Source: Candidatus Roseilinea sp.
GTDB lineage: Bacteria > Chloroflexota > Anaerolineae > J036 > Brachytrichaceae
Assembly (NCBI GenBank): GCA_026003755.1
Contig: BPHV01000005.1
Coordinates: forward strand, 62,001 to 126,000
DNA length: 64,000 nucleotides
Direction: 5' to 3'
Below the pieces are notes generated by a model. It worked only from the letters and a program-made list of their open reading frames with translations, searched no databases and had not been told where the DNA came from. A program made the position numbers and the translations under genes. Positions 9,650 to 19,585 of the stretch are shown here, piece after piece (position 1 is the first letter of the stretch; the number at the start of each line of letters is the position of its first letter).

Positions 9650-10886
9650 GTTCCATTACCGCTTCAGCGGGGTAGAGACCTACCATTTGGGCCTGATAGA
9701 CCTATTGGAGCAGCGCGGGCACCGCGTAGCGGCGTTTGCGATGCGCCACCCGCGCAACGAGCCTTCGCCCTGGGCGCGCTTCTTCGTCAGCCAGGTGGAT
9801 TATGCCGATCCGCGCCCGTCGGCGCGGCTGCGCGCGGCGGCGCGCGCCTTGTATTCGCTCGAGGCGCGCCGCAAGCTGGGCGCGCTGTTGGCCGAATTTC
9901 GGCCTGATATAGCCCACCTGCAACATATTTATCGTCAACTGTCGCCTTCTGTATTGGATGTGTTGGCAGCCCATGATGTGCCTGTGGTGCAGACGGTGCA
10001 TGACTACTGGATGGTCTGCCCAAGCCGGCAGCTATACCTCTATTCTCGCCAGGAGATGTGCTATCGCTGTAAGGGGGGGAAATTCCATCAGGCAGCCCGC
10101 CATCGCTGTGTGCAATATGGGTGGCTTGCCAGCGCTCTGGCTGCGCTGGAGGCTTATTTGGCGCGCTGGATGCGCATTTATCAGCGACGCGTGAAACTCT
10201 TCGTTGTACCGTCTGAGTTCCTGCGCCAAAAACTGATTGAGGGGGGCATTCCTGCGGAGCGCACGCTGCGGCTGCCGTATTTCATCGCTGCAGTGCAGTA
10301 CTCGCCGACATTTGAGGGCCAAGGCGTACTCTATTTGGGCCGATTGGAGGTAGAGAAAGGCCCTACCGTGCTGATCGAGAGCGCGCGTGCGCTGTCGAAT
10401 GTCTCCTTTCAGATAGCCGGTTCAGGGCGATTGGAGGTAATGCTACGTCGGCGCGCGGCGCAGTTGGGCAATGTGCGCTTTATGGGTCAGCTCACTCCAG
10501 AGGGCGCGCGTCGGGCTTTGCAAACAGCGCGCCTGGTGGTGTTACCCTCCACTTGTCACGATGTTGCGCCGTTGGTGTTATTGGAGGCGTTTGCCAGCGG
10601 CAAGCCGGTGGTGGCCTCGGCGGTGGGGGGCATCCCGGAGATCGTGCGCCATGGCGAGACGGGGCTGCTCGTCCCGCCTAATGATGCGGCGGCGCTGGCC
10701 GAGGCCATCGCCGCTTTGTATCACGATCCGGCGCGTTGCGCGGCGATGGGGCGCGCGGCGCGGGATTACGTGGCCCGCGCGCATGACCCGCAGCGCCACT
10801 ACGAGGCGCTGATGGCGATCTACCAGGCGGCGCGGGAAGGGCGCCCGGCCCCGACGCTTGAGCCGGCGTATCCTTATGGCGGTTGA
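9609..10886 (+). CDS. Glycosyltransferase family 4 protein (tandem paralogue)
   Basis: A 425-residue GT4 enzyme resembling the preceding gene along its length: similar N-terminus with SGVET, VQTVHDYWMVCPS matching VMTVHDYKLVCPT, the same Cys151/Cys154/Cys167 cluster, and GRLEVEKGP in the donor domain. In the E-x7-E position the first residue is Asp (CHDVAPLVLLEAF), a conservative change that may affect donor binding. It begins inside the upstream gene and ends 11 nt inside the downstream GT26 gene if that starts at 10876, typical of a tight operon. Probably arose by tandem duplication and acts in the same glycan pathway. Confidence 0.9.
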   Translation: MNTPSLPAVLAVNKFHYRFSGVETYHLGLIDLLEQRGHRVAAFAMRHPRNEPSPWARFFVSQVDYADPRPSARLRAAARALYSLEARRKLGALLAEFRPDIAHLQHIYRQLSPSVLDVLAAHDVPVVQTVHDYWMVCPSRQLYLYSRQEMCYRCKGGKFHQAARHRCVQYGWLASALAALEAYLARWMRIYQRRVKLFVVPSEFLRQKLIEGGIPAERTLRLPYFIAAVQYSPTFEGQGVLYLGRLEVEKGPTVLIESARALSNVSFQIAGSGRLEVMLRRRAAQLGNVRFMGQLTPEGARRALQTARLVVLPSTCHDVAPLVLLEAFASGKPVVASAVGGIPEIVRHGETGLLVPPNDAAALAEAIAALYHDPARCAAMGRAARDYVARAHDPQRHYEALMAIYQAAREGRPAPTLEPAYPYGG

Positions 10887-11655
10887 TCTTCGACCGACAC
10901 TGCTGCCCGAGCGGGTGCGTGTGGGCGCTGCGGCGGTGACGCCGCTGCGTCTCGAGGCGTTGCTCACCTGGCTGGCCGAACGGCTGGCATCGCATCAGCA
11001 ATGCGCTGTGCTGTACGTGAATGCACATGCGGTGGTGCTGGCCGAGACGGACGCCGATTTTCGCCGCGCGTTGGCGGCAGCCGAAGTGGTGTTTTGCGAT
11101 GGTGTGGGGGTGTGGCTGGCGGCCCGTTGGCTGGGCGCGCCGCTGCCCGAACGCTTCACCCCGCCCGATTGGGTGGATCGGCTGGGGCGGCTCTGCGCGG
11201 CGCATGGCCGGTCGGTGTTTATGCTGGGTGGGACCCACGACGCCGTGTCGCGCGCTGCGGCAGCCCTGCGCAAGCGTGTGCCGGAGCTTGAGGTGCATGT
11301 TCATCATGGTTACTTCGATAAAAGCGGCCCGGAGAACGAGCGGGTGATTGCCGCGATTAACGCTGCGCAGCCTGGCGCGTTGCTGGTGGGGTTTGGCATG
11401 CCGGCGCAAGAGCTATGGATCACGGCGCACCGCGCGCGATTGAATGCCACGCTCATCTTGGCCGTGGGGGGCATGTTCGACTATTTGGGTGGATCAAAGC
11501 CACGCGGCCCGCGCTGGTTGACCGACCACGGCTTTGAATGGCTGTGGCGGTTGGCTACCGAGCCGCGCCGGTTGTGGCGGCGCTATGTGCTGGGCCTGCC
11601 GCGCTTTGCCTGGATTGTGCTCAAGCAAAAAAAACGAGCGGGGGCAAAGAATTGA
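10876..11655 (+). CDS. WecG/TagA/CpsF family glycosyltransferase (GT26)
   Basis: About 259 residues from ATG 10876; the frame is also open from a TTG at 10858. Family features are VLYVNAHAVVLAE near residue 45, FCDGVGVWLAARWLG, the FMLGG...AA segment and the C-terminal LLVGFGMPAQE, AVGGMFDYLGG and PRGPRWL motifs. These enzymes transfer a sugar (ManNAc, ManNAcA or Glc in studied members) to an undecaprenyl-diphosphate-linked acceptor at the inner membrane face. It sits directly after two GT4 genes and before GT-C proteins, fitting assembly of a lipid-linked repeat unit. Donor sugar unknown. Confidence 0.9.
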   Translation: MAVDLRPTLLPERVRVGAAAVTPLRLEALLTWLAERLASHQQCAVLYVNAHAVVLAETDADFRRALAAAEVVFCDGVGVWLAARWLGAPLPERFTPPDWVDRLGRLCAAHGRSVFMLGGTHDAVSRAAAALRKRVPELEVHVHHGYFDKSGPENERVIAAINAAQPGALLVGFGMPAQELWITAHRARLNATLILAVGGMFDYLGGSKPRGPRWLTDHGFEWLWRLATEPRRLWRRYVLGLPRFAWIVLKQKKRAGAKN

Positions 11656-13106
11656 TCGCGCGTTCCTCTACTGCGGCGGGCTATTCTGTGCTGAAACCGC
11701 TGGCGTTAATCTTACTTGGCTTTGCGCTGCGCACCGTCAACTTGGGCGCCTTTGACTTCTGGTTCGATGAGGTCGGGCAGGTGTTGGCCGGTCGGTCGGC
11801 GTCGCCGGTGGAGGCGGTTCAGGCAGCAGCGGGGCATCTGGGGGCCGCGCCATTGGACTATCTGGTGACCTGGGCCGGCGTCCGCGCCCTGGGCGAGAGC
11901 GAGTTTGGGTTGCGCTGGATTACCGTGTGTTGGGGCACGCTCACCCTAGCGCTGATTTACGCAGCCGGCGAGCGCATACAACGTGGTATTGGGGCATGGG
12001 CTGCTTTGCTGGCGGCGCTATCGCCGTTGGCAACGCGTTACGCGCAGGAGGTGCGCTTCTATGCCCTATCGCTCATGCTATGCGCGCTTGTCCTGTGGAT
12101 CGGGGTGCGCTGGCAAGCATGGGGAAGAGGGTGGACTGTGGCCATGGCCGCGTGCATGACGCTGGGCCTGTATGCTCATGCCTACACTGCGCTGGTGTGG
12201 CCATTTGTTGGCTGGGTGTTGATCGTGTTAGCAGAGGGCGCGCGTCGTTGGGCGCTGGCGCAGTTTATCCTTGCTGCAGCGTTCGCCCTGGTGTGCTTTT
12301 CGCCCTGGTTGTTTGGCGAGTTGTTGACAGAGCGCCTGCCGAACTTCGCAGATGTTGCCGGCTTCAACCTTGAAACAGCGCGTCGAGTTCTAGCCGGCTG
12401 GGAAATGCCGAACTTTTCGCCCGTGGCGCCGAGGAATACTGCTGGCCAGCCGCTGCCTTATCTGATCGGCGGCTTACACCTTATCGCGCTGTTTGAGGCG
12501 GTAAGGCGGGTGCGCACAACGCCGCTTTGGTTGGGTACGCTGGTCATCTATGGGCTGGCGACGCTGATGGTCGTAGTCAATGACATGCGCGTGGGCTACT
12601 TCTTTGCGCCACGCCAGATTCTGAACTTGCTGCTGCTGCGCGCGATGTTCGGCGGGTGGGTGTTGCGTCAGTTGGCCGAGTTGGCGCAGCGCCGATTGGG
12701 CAGGCCGGCGGGTTTGATTTTGGCCGGCGCCGTGCTCGTTCTCTCAATCCCCTCGCTGCTTGCATACTACTCAAACTGGCGTGATAAGTCCAACGCCGGC
12801 CAGGTCGCGGCGTTGATTGCGGAATGGAAGCCGCAGCACCTCTGGATTGCCCCAGCCTACGATCAACTCACCATGAATTATTACCTGGAACGGCGAGGTT
12901 ACTCGGCTGCTGTATGGCAGAGCCTGCTCGACGCGCAGGATGCTCTGCCGGCATTGCGGGTGGATGGGTCGGCCGTAGTAGTATTGCAAGCCGCGTACGC
13001 TGAACCGGAAACGGTGCTCATGCTGCGAGAGGCAGGGTTCGTCGTTGCATGGCCGGAGTCTGGAGTGACGGGTAATGAACACTTCGTGGTATTCGCGCGG
13101 CGTTAA
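11652..13106 (+). CDS. GT39/PMT-like GT-C membrane glycosyltransferase
   Basis: About 484 residues from a TTG start at 11652 that overlaps the stop of the GT26 gene (TTGA); GTG codons slightly downstream are alternatives. The first extracytoplasmic loop has FWFDEVGQ with Asp39-Glu40, the catalytic acidic pair of GT39/ArnT-type polyprenyl-phosphate-dependent enzymes, followed by 10 or so hydrophobic helices and QEVRFYALS, a common GT39 loop motif. It would transfer a sugar from a polyprenyl-phosphate donor outside the cytoplasmic membrane. The next GT-C gene overlaps its 3' end by 32 nt. Confidence 0.75.
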   Translation: MIARSSTAAGYSVLKPLALILLGFALRTVNLGAFDFWFDEVGQVLAGRSASPVEAVQAAAGHLGAAPLDYLVTWAGVRALGESEFGLRWITVCWGTLTLALIYAAGERIQRGIGAWAALLAALSPLATRYAQEVRFYALSLMLCALVLWIGVRWQAWGRGWTVAMAACMTLGLYAHAYTALVWPFVGWVLIVLAEGARRWALAQFILAAAFALVCFSPWLFGELLTERLPNFADVAGFNLETARRVLAGWEMPNFSPVAPRNTAGQPLPYLIGGLHLIALFEAVRRVRTTPLWLGTLVIYGLATLMVVVNDMRVGYFFAPRQILNLLLLRAMFGGWVLRQLAELAQRRLGRPAGLILAGAVLVLSIPSLLAYYSNWRDKSNAGQVAALIAEWKPQHLWIAPAYDQLTMNYYLERRGYSAAVWQSLLDAQDALPALRVDGSAVVVLQAAYAEPETVLMLREAGFVVAWPESGVTGNEHFVVFARR

Positions 13107-14469
13107 AAGTAAGTTGATGCGCCGGCTGGGGATCTATGCGGCGTTATTGATGGTGTTTTACCGGGCGGTAGCCGGCCTGGCCAGTGTGCCCTTGCACGTA
13201 GATGAGTTCGTTTACATCCATCACAGCAACTGGTTGAACGAGCTGGGGCGGGCGGGCGCAGCGGTGTATCAGGTGAGCGGCGATACGCTGCGTGACCCGC
13301 CGATTACACCGTTGTTAATTGGGCTGTCGTTGCGCGCCGGCGGATATACCAGCGCTCCGGCTTATGCGCCGGGCGATGTGTCCTCGAGCGGAGAGGTGGT
13401 GGGGGCATACCTACCCGATGCGCCACAGTTGTGGCTCATTCGTTTTCCGATGGCTGCCCTGTTCACGCTGAGTGCTGCGCTGAGCGCCGGGGTGCTGCTG
13501 CGCGCGGCGGGCTTCGGCGGCGCATTTGTGGGGCTATTGGCCTTGGCGGGGTCGGCGTACCTGCTGTTGCATGCGCGCCGCGCGATGACCGAGGCGCCAA
13601 TGTTGCTGTTCTTGGTGGCCCTGATCTGGGCAGCCGGCAAAGGGTGGGATGCGCTGCGCCGCGCGGGCTGGAAGCGCGCGCTGTTGCTGGCAGCCGGCTT
13701 GGGCGGGTTGGCCGGCTTGGGCGTGGCCAGCAAGCACAACGCAGCCATCAACCTCGTCGTGCTGGGGGGATGGATTGCTTTGGCGCGCGCATGGTCTGAC
13801 TGGCAACTTGCACGCGCCAAAGTTGCGGCAGCCATCTTGCTTGCCGGCGTTGCTATCCTGGCCGGCCTGGCGACATTCGTCGTGCTGACTCCAATGCTGC
13901 ATGCCGCGCCTGCGGAGCGTCTGATGATGATGCTCGCCGAGCGCCAGCACCTGCTGGCCCGTCAGCAGGCCGCAAATGACCGGTTCCGTCTGGTCAGTGT
14001 AGAGCAGCGTCTGACGGTCAGCTTTCAGCGCGTGCTGAATCATTATCTGCCGGCCAATTGCGCGCTCAATCCCGGCCAACAACTGTTCTGGGACTCCAAC
14101 GCCAGGGCATATCGAGCGTCGGCCGGTGGTGTGCCTAGTCCGCTGGTTGGCACACCGCTGTGCGCCTCATTGCTGGGATGGGTAACCCCGCTGGCTGTGA
14201 TTCATATCGGCCTCATTGCGCTGGGTGGGTGGCGGCTGTGGCGCGCCGGCAGCGTAGCTCCCCTGGCAAGGGCGTTGTTGGTCTTTGGCGGTGTTAATGT
14301 GGCGTTCACCATGCTGCTTATCCCGCTGGACTGGGATCGCTATCACCTGCTGACGGTATTCTTCGGCACACTGCTGGCCGCAGTAGGCACTGCAGAGGCG
14401 GCATGTCGTCTGGTGAATCGAGTTGCCGCGCCGTGGGCGCGCAAGCGAGAATCCGTAAGCCGGGTCTAG
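13075..14469 (+). CDS. GT39/PMT-like GT-C membrane protein
   Basis: A 464-residue polytopic protein. The first loop carries VPLHVDEFVYIHHSN with Asp43-Glu44 in the GT-C catalytic position; later segments alternate hydrophobic helices with short basic loops, and ARRAMTEAPMLLFL resembles the arginine-containing loop of PMT-type enzymes. It overlaps the preceding GT-C gene, so both are probably co-translated. Role inferred: transfer of a lipid-linked sugar onto a glycan or protein at the outer face of the membrane. Acceptor unknown. Confidence 0.75.
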   Translation: MNTSWYSRGVKSKLMRRLGIYAALLMVFYRAVAGLASVPLHVDEFVYIHHSNWLNELGRAGAAVYQVSGDTLRDPPITPLLIGLSLRAGGYTSAPAYAPGDVSSSGEVVGAYLPDAPQLWLIRFPMAALFTLSAALSAGVLLRAAGFGGAFVGLLALAGSAYLLLHARRAMTEAPMLLFLVALIWAAGKGWDALRRAGWKRALLLAAGLGGLAGLGVASKHNAAINLVVLGGWIALARAWSDWQLARAKVAAAILLAGVAILAGLATFVVLTPMLHAAPAERLMMMLAERQHLLARQQAANDRFRLVSVEQRLTVSFQRVLNHYLPANCALNPGQQLFWDSNARAYRASAGGVPSPLVGTPLCASLLGWVTPLAVIHIGLIALGGWRLWRAGSVAPLARALLVFGGVNVAFTMLLIPLDWDRYHLLTVFFGTLLAAVGTAEAACRLVNRVAAPWARKRESVSRV

Positions 14470-14556
14470 CGCATATCGCTCTAAATGAGCCGAATACTTA
14501 CATGAACCAACATACTGCTGTAGGGGCCTAAATCGCCGAACATCTTGTAGAGACAA

Positions 14557-16785
14557 ATGGCTTTTGCTATCAATATCAATCGGCTCAGAGACATGTTAGC
14601 CGGGCTTGCACAGCGGTTGCGTTGGTCCAGGCTCGTGCACCTGGCCGGATGGGGGGCGTTTATTGCCGTTCTGGTGTGGTTCTATCGCATCCCGCCGTGG
14701 ATGTGGGCGACGCATATGCCGCCTCCTCCAGACCCGCTGGAGGCGCTGTGGCAGATTGAATTCTGGCGTCATGCTGTACTGACGGCAGATTTTGATCTGG
14801 TGTCCGTCACGGCGATGTACCCGTTGGGCTTGCATCAGATGACTATCGCCCACAGCGGCACCGGTCTGCTGCTACTGCCCATTGCGTTGCTTGTCGGCAG
14901 CGCGACTGCGCTGAATGTTGGTTTTGTCGGTGGGCAAATCCTTTGCTTCGTGGGTGCGCGATACTTTCTCAAGCAACTCGTCGCTTCTACAAGCCTCACT
15001 TACATCGGTGCAATTGTTTTTACCTTCGCTCTGGGACGCACCGTTCATACCCGCATTCATCTCAATATGCTGCTGGGCTCTGCGTTGAGCGTGTGGATGG
15101 CGGCATTGTTGCTGCGCTTGGGCCGCCAAGAGCACGCCCATCGTGCGCGTGGTCTGGCTATTGCCAGCGGTGTGTTGTGGGGAATGGCCATTCTGGCGCA
15201 GGCATACGCGCTCTTTCACAATCTCCCCCTGTTCGTGTTACTGGGACGACGATGGCGCGCATGGAAGTATCTGCCCCTGATTGGCGCGACAGCGTTGGTG
15301 GTGAGCGGGCCGTTCCTGTATGCCCTTTTCCAGGGCAGCGCCTACATGTCATTCATCGGGCCGTCACTGGCGTCGATTGTTTACTTCCAGTCCGCGCCGG
15401 CAAGCTTTGTGGGTTGGGGGCCGTTCAGCAATTGGCGTCTGCTGGCCGATTGGACTGCTGCCTGGAGACAGGTGCTCGCGGAGCAACATGCCCAGAATTG
15501 GGGTGTAGTTGCGCCTGCGCTGGCTGTGATCGGTGGCATCATAAGCTGGCGAGCGAAGTGGGCGCGCTCGCTTGTTATTCTGCTCCTGGTGAGTGCGGTG
15601 CTTGCTTTTGGGCCTTTGTGGGAGAGTCCGCCATTGGTGGGACGAGGAGCCTTCGCTTCGATCAACGAGTCAATCTGGCAGGTGGGGCGTCAGCTCAAGC
15701 CACGCCTGTTCAGTCCCCGTTCAGAAAGCCTGAAGGCCGATACCATGCCGCTGCCTTCCATGGCGTTGCTTGTCTTCGTGCCGCGTTACGAGTTTGCCAG
15801 GGTGCCAGGGCGCTACGCGATATGGTTCGGTCTGGCCGTCGTGGCGCTGACCGTCGCTGCGCTGGGTCGCTTACCCGGCCGATGGGGCGTTGCTATCGGC
15901 TGCCTGTGGCTGCTGGAGCTGCTGCCTCTGCCGCAGGCCGCCCATCCTGTGCCGACACGCCCACATCCTGCGCATGCGTGGGCAGCCGAGTGGCTGCGGG
16001 CACAACCGCGCACTGATTTGGGGGTGTACAGCCCGCCGGGAATCATTTCTACCTACTCGCACTATCTGTCAGGTGATCTGCCTGGCGCCATCACATTTGG
16101 GTCGTTTGTTGCGGCTCATCTGCGATATACACGACCGTGGATCACATTCGCGCACATCCCGGTTGACCCGCCCGTCGAAGCGCTTGCCGACCCGTCGAAT
16201 GCAGCTATCCTGCGCCGCGCTCAGATCGGCCTGGTGTTGCTCAGGCCAAAGGCGGCAGCGCTGGCAAAACAAAATACGGCGCTGCGCTTTGTGCGATGTT
16301 TCGATCCCGGCCCCGAAGTTGAGACATACTATCCCTATCCCCTGTGCGCTTTCGAGGTATTACCCAGGGATGATGACTTCTTCAACATCCAGCCGGTCAA
16401 TGGTTTTGGAGAATTCAACGCCAACTCTACGCGGGTAGTGGAGACCCACGCCGGCACCGGCTGGCGCACGACTTGGCCGGCGCCTCATATTGTTGAGCTG
16501 ATCTTGCACCCTCGCTGCCCCTTGGATAGTCAGCTCTCCGTGCAAGTCTATCTTAACGGTCGTCTGCTTGGTGCGCATACCTGGCCCAGTGCTGATAGTT
16601 GCGGTGAGCCTTGGGTGGCTTCATTGGGGGTTAACGCAGCACAACTGAAGTCTGGCTGGAATGCTCTTGAATTGCGGGTTGTGCTTGGTTCCTCGGATGA
16701 GGCCAATCTCATTCAACCGCCTTATCTCGAAGTAAAGCGTCTACGGGTCTCGCGCCAGGATGATTTGCCAGGCTTAGAACGATAA
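14557..16785 (+). CDS. Large GT-C-like membrane protein with C-terminal beta-sandwich module
   Basis: A 742-residue protein with about 11-13 predicted helices and then a soluble C-terminal part of about 270 residues. Characteristic stretches include WMWATHMPPPPDPLEALWQ, MYPLGLHQM, FARVPGRYAIW and VYSPPGIISTYSHYL. The last ~90 residues (LSVQVYLNGRLLGAHTWP, then LKSGWNALELRV) form a beta-rich module. The whole protein is clearly homologous to the minus-strand gene ending at 19586, and only the last module resembles the C-terminus of the AftB-like protein between them. Chosen start is ATG 14557, 87 nt after the upstream stop. Function unknown; the context suggests glycan assembly. Confidence 0.75.
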   Translation: MAFAININRLRDMLAGLAQRLRWSRLVHLAGWGAFIAVLVWFYRIPPWMWATHMPPPPDPLEALWQIEFWRHAVLTADFDLVSVTAMYPLGLHQMTIAHSGTGLLLLPIALLVGSATALNVGFVGGQILCFVGARYFLKQLVASTSLTYIGAIVFTFALGRTVHTRIHLNMLLGSALSVWMAALLLRLGRQEHAHRARGLAIASGVLWGMAILAQAYALFHNLPLFVLLGRRWRAWKYLPLIGATALVVSGPFLYALFQGSAYMSFIGPSLASIVYFQSAPASFVGWGPFSNWRLLADWTAAWRQVLAEQHAQNWGVVAPALAVIGGIISWRAKWARSLVILLLVSAVLAFGPLWESPPLVGRGAFASINESIWQVGRQLKPRLFSPRSESLKADTMPLPSMALLVFVPRYEFARVPGRYAIWFGLAVVALTVAALGRLPGRWGVAIGCLWLLELLPLPQAAHPVPTRPHPAHAWAAEWLRAQPRTDLGVYSPPGIISTYSHYLSGDLPGAITFGSFVAAHLRYTRPWITFAHIPVDPPVEALADPSNAAILRRAQIGLVLLRPKAAALAKQNTALRFVRCFDPGPEVETYYPYPLCAFEVLPRDDDFFNIQPVNGFGEFNANSTRVVETHAGTGWRTTWPAPHIVELILHPRCPLDSQLSVQVYLNGRLLGAHTWPSADSCGEPWVASLGVNAAQLKSGWNALELRVVLGSSDEANLIQPPYLEVKRLRVSRQDDLPGLER

Positions 16786-16892
16786 GCTGCCATACGGGCA
16801 CCGGCATGTTCTGAATGTGGCAGGTGCCTCAACGATGCTGCTTTCGCCTTGATCGAGGCGATCGCGTCATGCCGACGGAAGCGGCTTCTCAT

Positions 16893-19298
16893 TCAATTGA
16901 TCCCTGTGCGGAGGCTGAGCCTGCGGATCCCGATGGTACAGGTGGGCGAATGCTTGCTGAGATGGATCTCTAACAAATTCCAACCTGTCTTGATGTGTGC
17001 AGGGGGCAGGGAGAGGGTTGGCGTCCAGTGCGCTGATTGATTGAAGGCGTGAGAAGCGATCCTGTGAGAGTTAAGGTACACCTCGGCACTGAGGTTACCC
17101 TCATTGCATAGCGAAAGCGCGTCGAGTGAGAGGGTGTACTGCGTGGACGCGCCTGCCCACCACACTCCGCCCATCATGTCTGTGATCAGTTTAAGATGGT
17201 CTTGTGACTTTGCCCAAAGTGGACCCTCCAGGCCGATGGTCTGCGAGAGCGTGATGCGGTAATTGAGCAGTTGGGGGGCGACAACTTCGCGCGCAAATTG
17301 TCCGAGCTGTCGCACATAGCCAGCCGCAGGCGCAGGGCCGGGGTGCTGGGGCTTGAGACGGAGGATGCCGGGTTGTGCGTTGGTGCTTTCGGGTATTGCG
17401 ACGAACCGGATCACTGCTTTGCTGGAGGGTTCGACAGCAGGCAGAGTAAACGTAAGCTGGCTATGCTCATCTTCATCCTCGTAACCTGCAAGGCTCAGGG
17501 TGTAGCTTGTCGCTGCGTCGGTGTAAAGCAGAATGCCATCGAGCCGGTCGTTGCTGCGCCGCACAATAGTCAGCCCCTCCGGATAGGGAACCTCAAGCCA
17601 TTTTGCAGCAAGGCTATTAACGTCTTGGTCGCGCGGCGTTCGGCTTAAGGCAGATAAACTGATTTGGGGTGGACGCAGATTGATCCTGATGATTGATTCG
17701 AGTCGTTTTGTATCCCACAGCGGGCCACGTGTGATGAGGTCCAGCTCATCGTAGAGCCAGCGAAGGGTTTCGTCGCTCAGGTAATTGCGACCATACAGGC
17801 GGGATAGGAGATAGCCGTCGGGCATAGGGCGCGTAATATGCCCAACTCGCCAATTATGGGCGTCGAGGGTGGGCAGTCTGGCCATCAGGGCATCGGCCAG
17901 TGCGAAAGCATCTATCGTGCGAAGCTGCGCGCCCCCATAGAAGCCGTGTAATCCTATCCCAAGAGTGTGACTAACTCTGGCGTTATGCTTGCGTAGCCAT
18001 TTGGCTTCCTGTACCTCTGGGCGGGAATCGAGTGTCGTGGCTTCAGTCAGGTACCTCCAAAGGCTGGTAGCGTGAAAGAAAGACTGTCGCTCATCAACGA
18101 TGTCTCGAAAGGATTGCAATCGGGGGAACCGGAGCGTCTGATATAGACCAATTGTCCTCTTGCTCGCGCTTGTCCACACAGATGGGTGAGTAAGATTCCC
18201 CGTTTGTGGGTTGGTGAAGGCCCAGGTTGGGGTGGGATAACCGAGCAGGCTGAGCGCGAACAAACCAGCGACTCCGACTGGTGCCAGGCGTAGTTGGCGC
18301 TCGCACAGGCTGGCGGCCAAGCAGAACAGCGCGATTACAAACGCTGGCGTGAACATGCGTCCTTGCATAAAGTCCCCGCCGATCCAGACGACGTAAACGG
18401 CATAAACCAGACCGCCGAGCGCAAGCGGCCACATGGCAGGTTGGCGATGTGTAAGGGCCAGGGGCAGGCTCAACAGGATCACCACAGCCGTGAGTGGGTC
18501 GTGTAACAGCAGGCTGAGGGTGTAGGCCAGGCCACGCTCGATGAACTCGATACGCGGGATGCCGGCCGCTTGCTTGGCGTAGTAGGTGTTGGGGAACGGG
18601 AAGCCGTAGTAGAACGTAGAGAAGACCAGCCAGGCGAGTACGGGAGCAAAAGCGAAGAGTGCCAGACGAAAGCGAACGGGCCAGGAGTCGAGGCGCAACA
18701 GGCGCTCGGTGAGAGCAGGGACAACGAGCAGGCCAAGGTCAAGGCGGTTGAGCATGAGCGCAGCAGAGCACACGCCGAGCGGCAAGACAGTCTGTGAGTT
18801 CTGGCGAGCGCGCCGGTAGGCCAGGGCGAAGAGGACGATGAGCAGGTGGGTGAGCGGATTTTCCAGGCCGGAGGTGGAGTAGTCCACGAACGCCTTGGAG
18901 CCGATGGCAGCGACGCCGATGAGCAGGGTAAGCCAGAAGTGGCCAGCGGTGATGCGCAGGAGTGCGGCGAAGGTGACGATGGAGATGATTAGGCAAAGCG
19001 CGAGGGTGGTGAAGTAAGGCTCACGAGTGAGGGCGTAGGGCAGGCTAAGGACGAAGAGCCAGAGGGGGTGGGTGTAAGTCTGGACGCGCTCGTCGGTATT
19101 CCAGGTGAGTCCTAAACCGTTGACAAAGTTATCCACGACGCGGAGGGTGATGAAAGCATCATCGCCAGTCCAGGCAGTTCGCAGCAGGATGAAGGTGAAA
19201 AGGAGCAGCAGTACGAGAGCCGCAACGAACTGCCGCCGAGTTAGTCGAGAAGTTACCTGCGTAGTGCGTTGTAAGTTCATGTGCACAATCGCGAGCAT
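16893..19298 (-). CDS. AftB-like GT-C membrane glycosyltransferase
   Basis: An 801-residue protein. After the first helix the loop reads TGDDAFITLRVVDNF with Asp46-Asp47, followed by LTWNTDERVQTYTHPLW; with TSGLENPLTH and LNRLDLGLLV these match the GT-C family that includes mycobacterial AftB-like arabinofuranosyltransferases. About 10-11 helices are followed by a long soluble part ending in a module (VYLNSHRIASHAF, IKTGWNLLEIHL) shared with two neighbouring proteins. A start at 19280 (MNLQ) is an alternative. No arabinogalactan pathway is visible here, so only the fold and mechanism (polyprenyl-phospho-sugar donor, extracytoplasmic acceptor) should be inferred. Confidence 0.75.
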   Translation of the reverse strand: MLAIVHMNLQRTTQVTSRLTRRQFVAALVLLLLFTFILLRTAWTGDDAFITLRVVDNFVNGLGLTWNTDERVQTYTHPLWLFVLSLPYALTREPYFTTLALCLIISIVTFAALLRITAGHFWLTLLIGVAAIGSKAFVDYSTSGLENPLTHLLIVLFALAYRRARQNSQTVLPLGVCSAALMLNRLDLGLLVVPALTERLLRLDSWPVRFRLALFAFAPVLAWLVFSTFYYGFPFPNTYYAKQAAGIPRIEFIERGLAYTLSLLLHDPLTAVVILLSLPLALTHRQPAMWPLALGGLVYAVYVVWIGGDFMQGRMFTPAFVIALFCLAASLCERQLRLAPVGVAGLFALSLLGYPTPTWAFTNPQTGNLTHPSVWTSASKRTIGLYQTLRFPRLQSFRDIVDERQSFFHATSLWRYLTEATTLDSRPEVQEAKWLRKHNARVSHTLGIGLHGFYGGAQLRTIDAFALADALMARLPTLDAHNWRVGHITRPMPDGYLLSRLYGRNYLSDETLRWLYDELDLITRGPLWDTKRLESIIRINLRPPQISLSALSRTPRDQDVNSLAAKWLEVPYPEGLTIVRRSNDRLDGILLYTDAATSYTLSLAGYEDEDEHSQLTFTLPAVEPSSKAVIRFVAIPESTNAQPGILRLKPQHPGPAPAAGYVRQLGQFAREVVAPQLLNYRITLSQTIGLEGPLWAKSQDHLKLITDMMGGVWWAGASTQYTLSLDALSLCNEGNLSAEVYLNSHRIASHAFNQSAHWTPTLSLPPAHIKTGWNLLEIHLSKHSPTCTIGIRRLSLRTGIN

Positions 19299-19585
19299 TC
19301 TACTCGTTCGTCAAACTTATTTGACTGAGCAGATGAATTGTTGAAGATGCCGGTTGCCGCGTCTGTCTCCTTGAGCCGCGGCAGCTCGAGTTCTTTCCGA
19401 CTGAGGCTGTGGCTGTAGCTTGATCTGCTTTCTCGGCCAGTTTATTTGCGCTTGCTAAGAACAGCGGGCTTGCCTTTTGTGGGACAGCCTTCCAGGCTGT
19501 CTAGGACGGGCCAGAAGTCCTGTCCTGCGTTTGGCTGTTTCATGCGGTTGGAAGGCAGGCCGCGCTTGCCAGGGAGTGTTGCAGT
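19299..19585. other. Intergenic gap between two minus-strand membrane genes
   Basis: 287 nt with no convincing ORF. It contains the structured repeat at 19478-19525 described separately. Short open frames here have no start signal or recognisable product. Confidence 0.6.
19478..19525. repeat. Structured dispersed repeat, copy 1
   Basis: Starts TGTGGGACAGCCTTCCAGGC and ends GTCCTGTCC. It holds a perfect inverted repeat GACAGCCT-tcc-AGGCTGTC (19483-19501) and a second arm pair AGGAC...GTCCT. A nearly identical copy lies at 39189-39238, 20 kb away, after galM. Both copies are intergenic and lie on the same strand in this window. Likely a REP/MITE-like element or a mobile terminator; which one cannot be told from two copies. 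Confidence 0.75.
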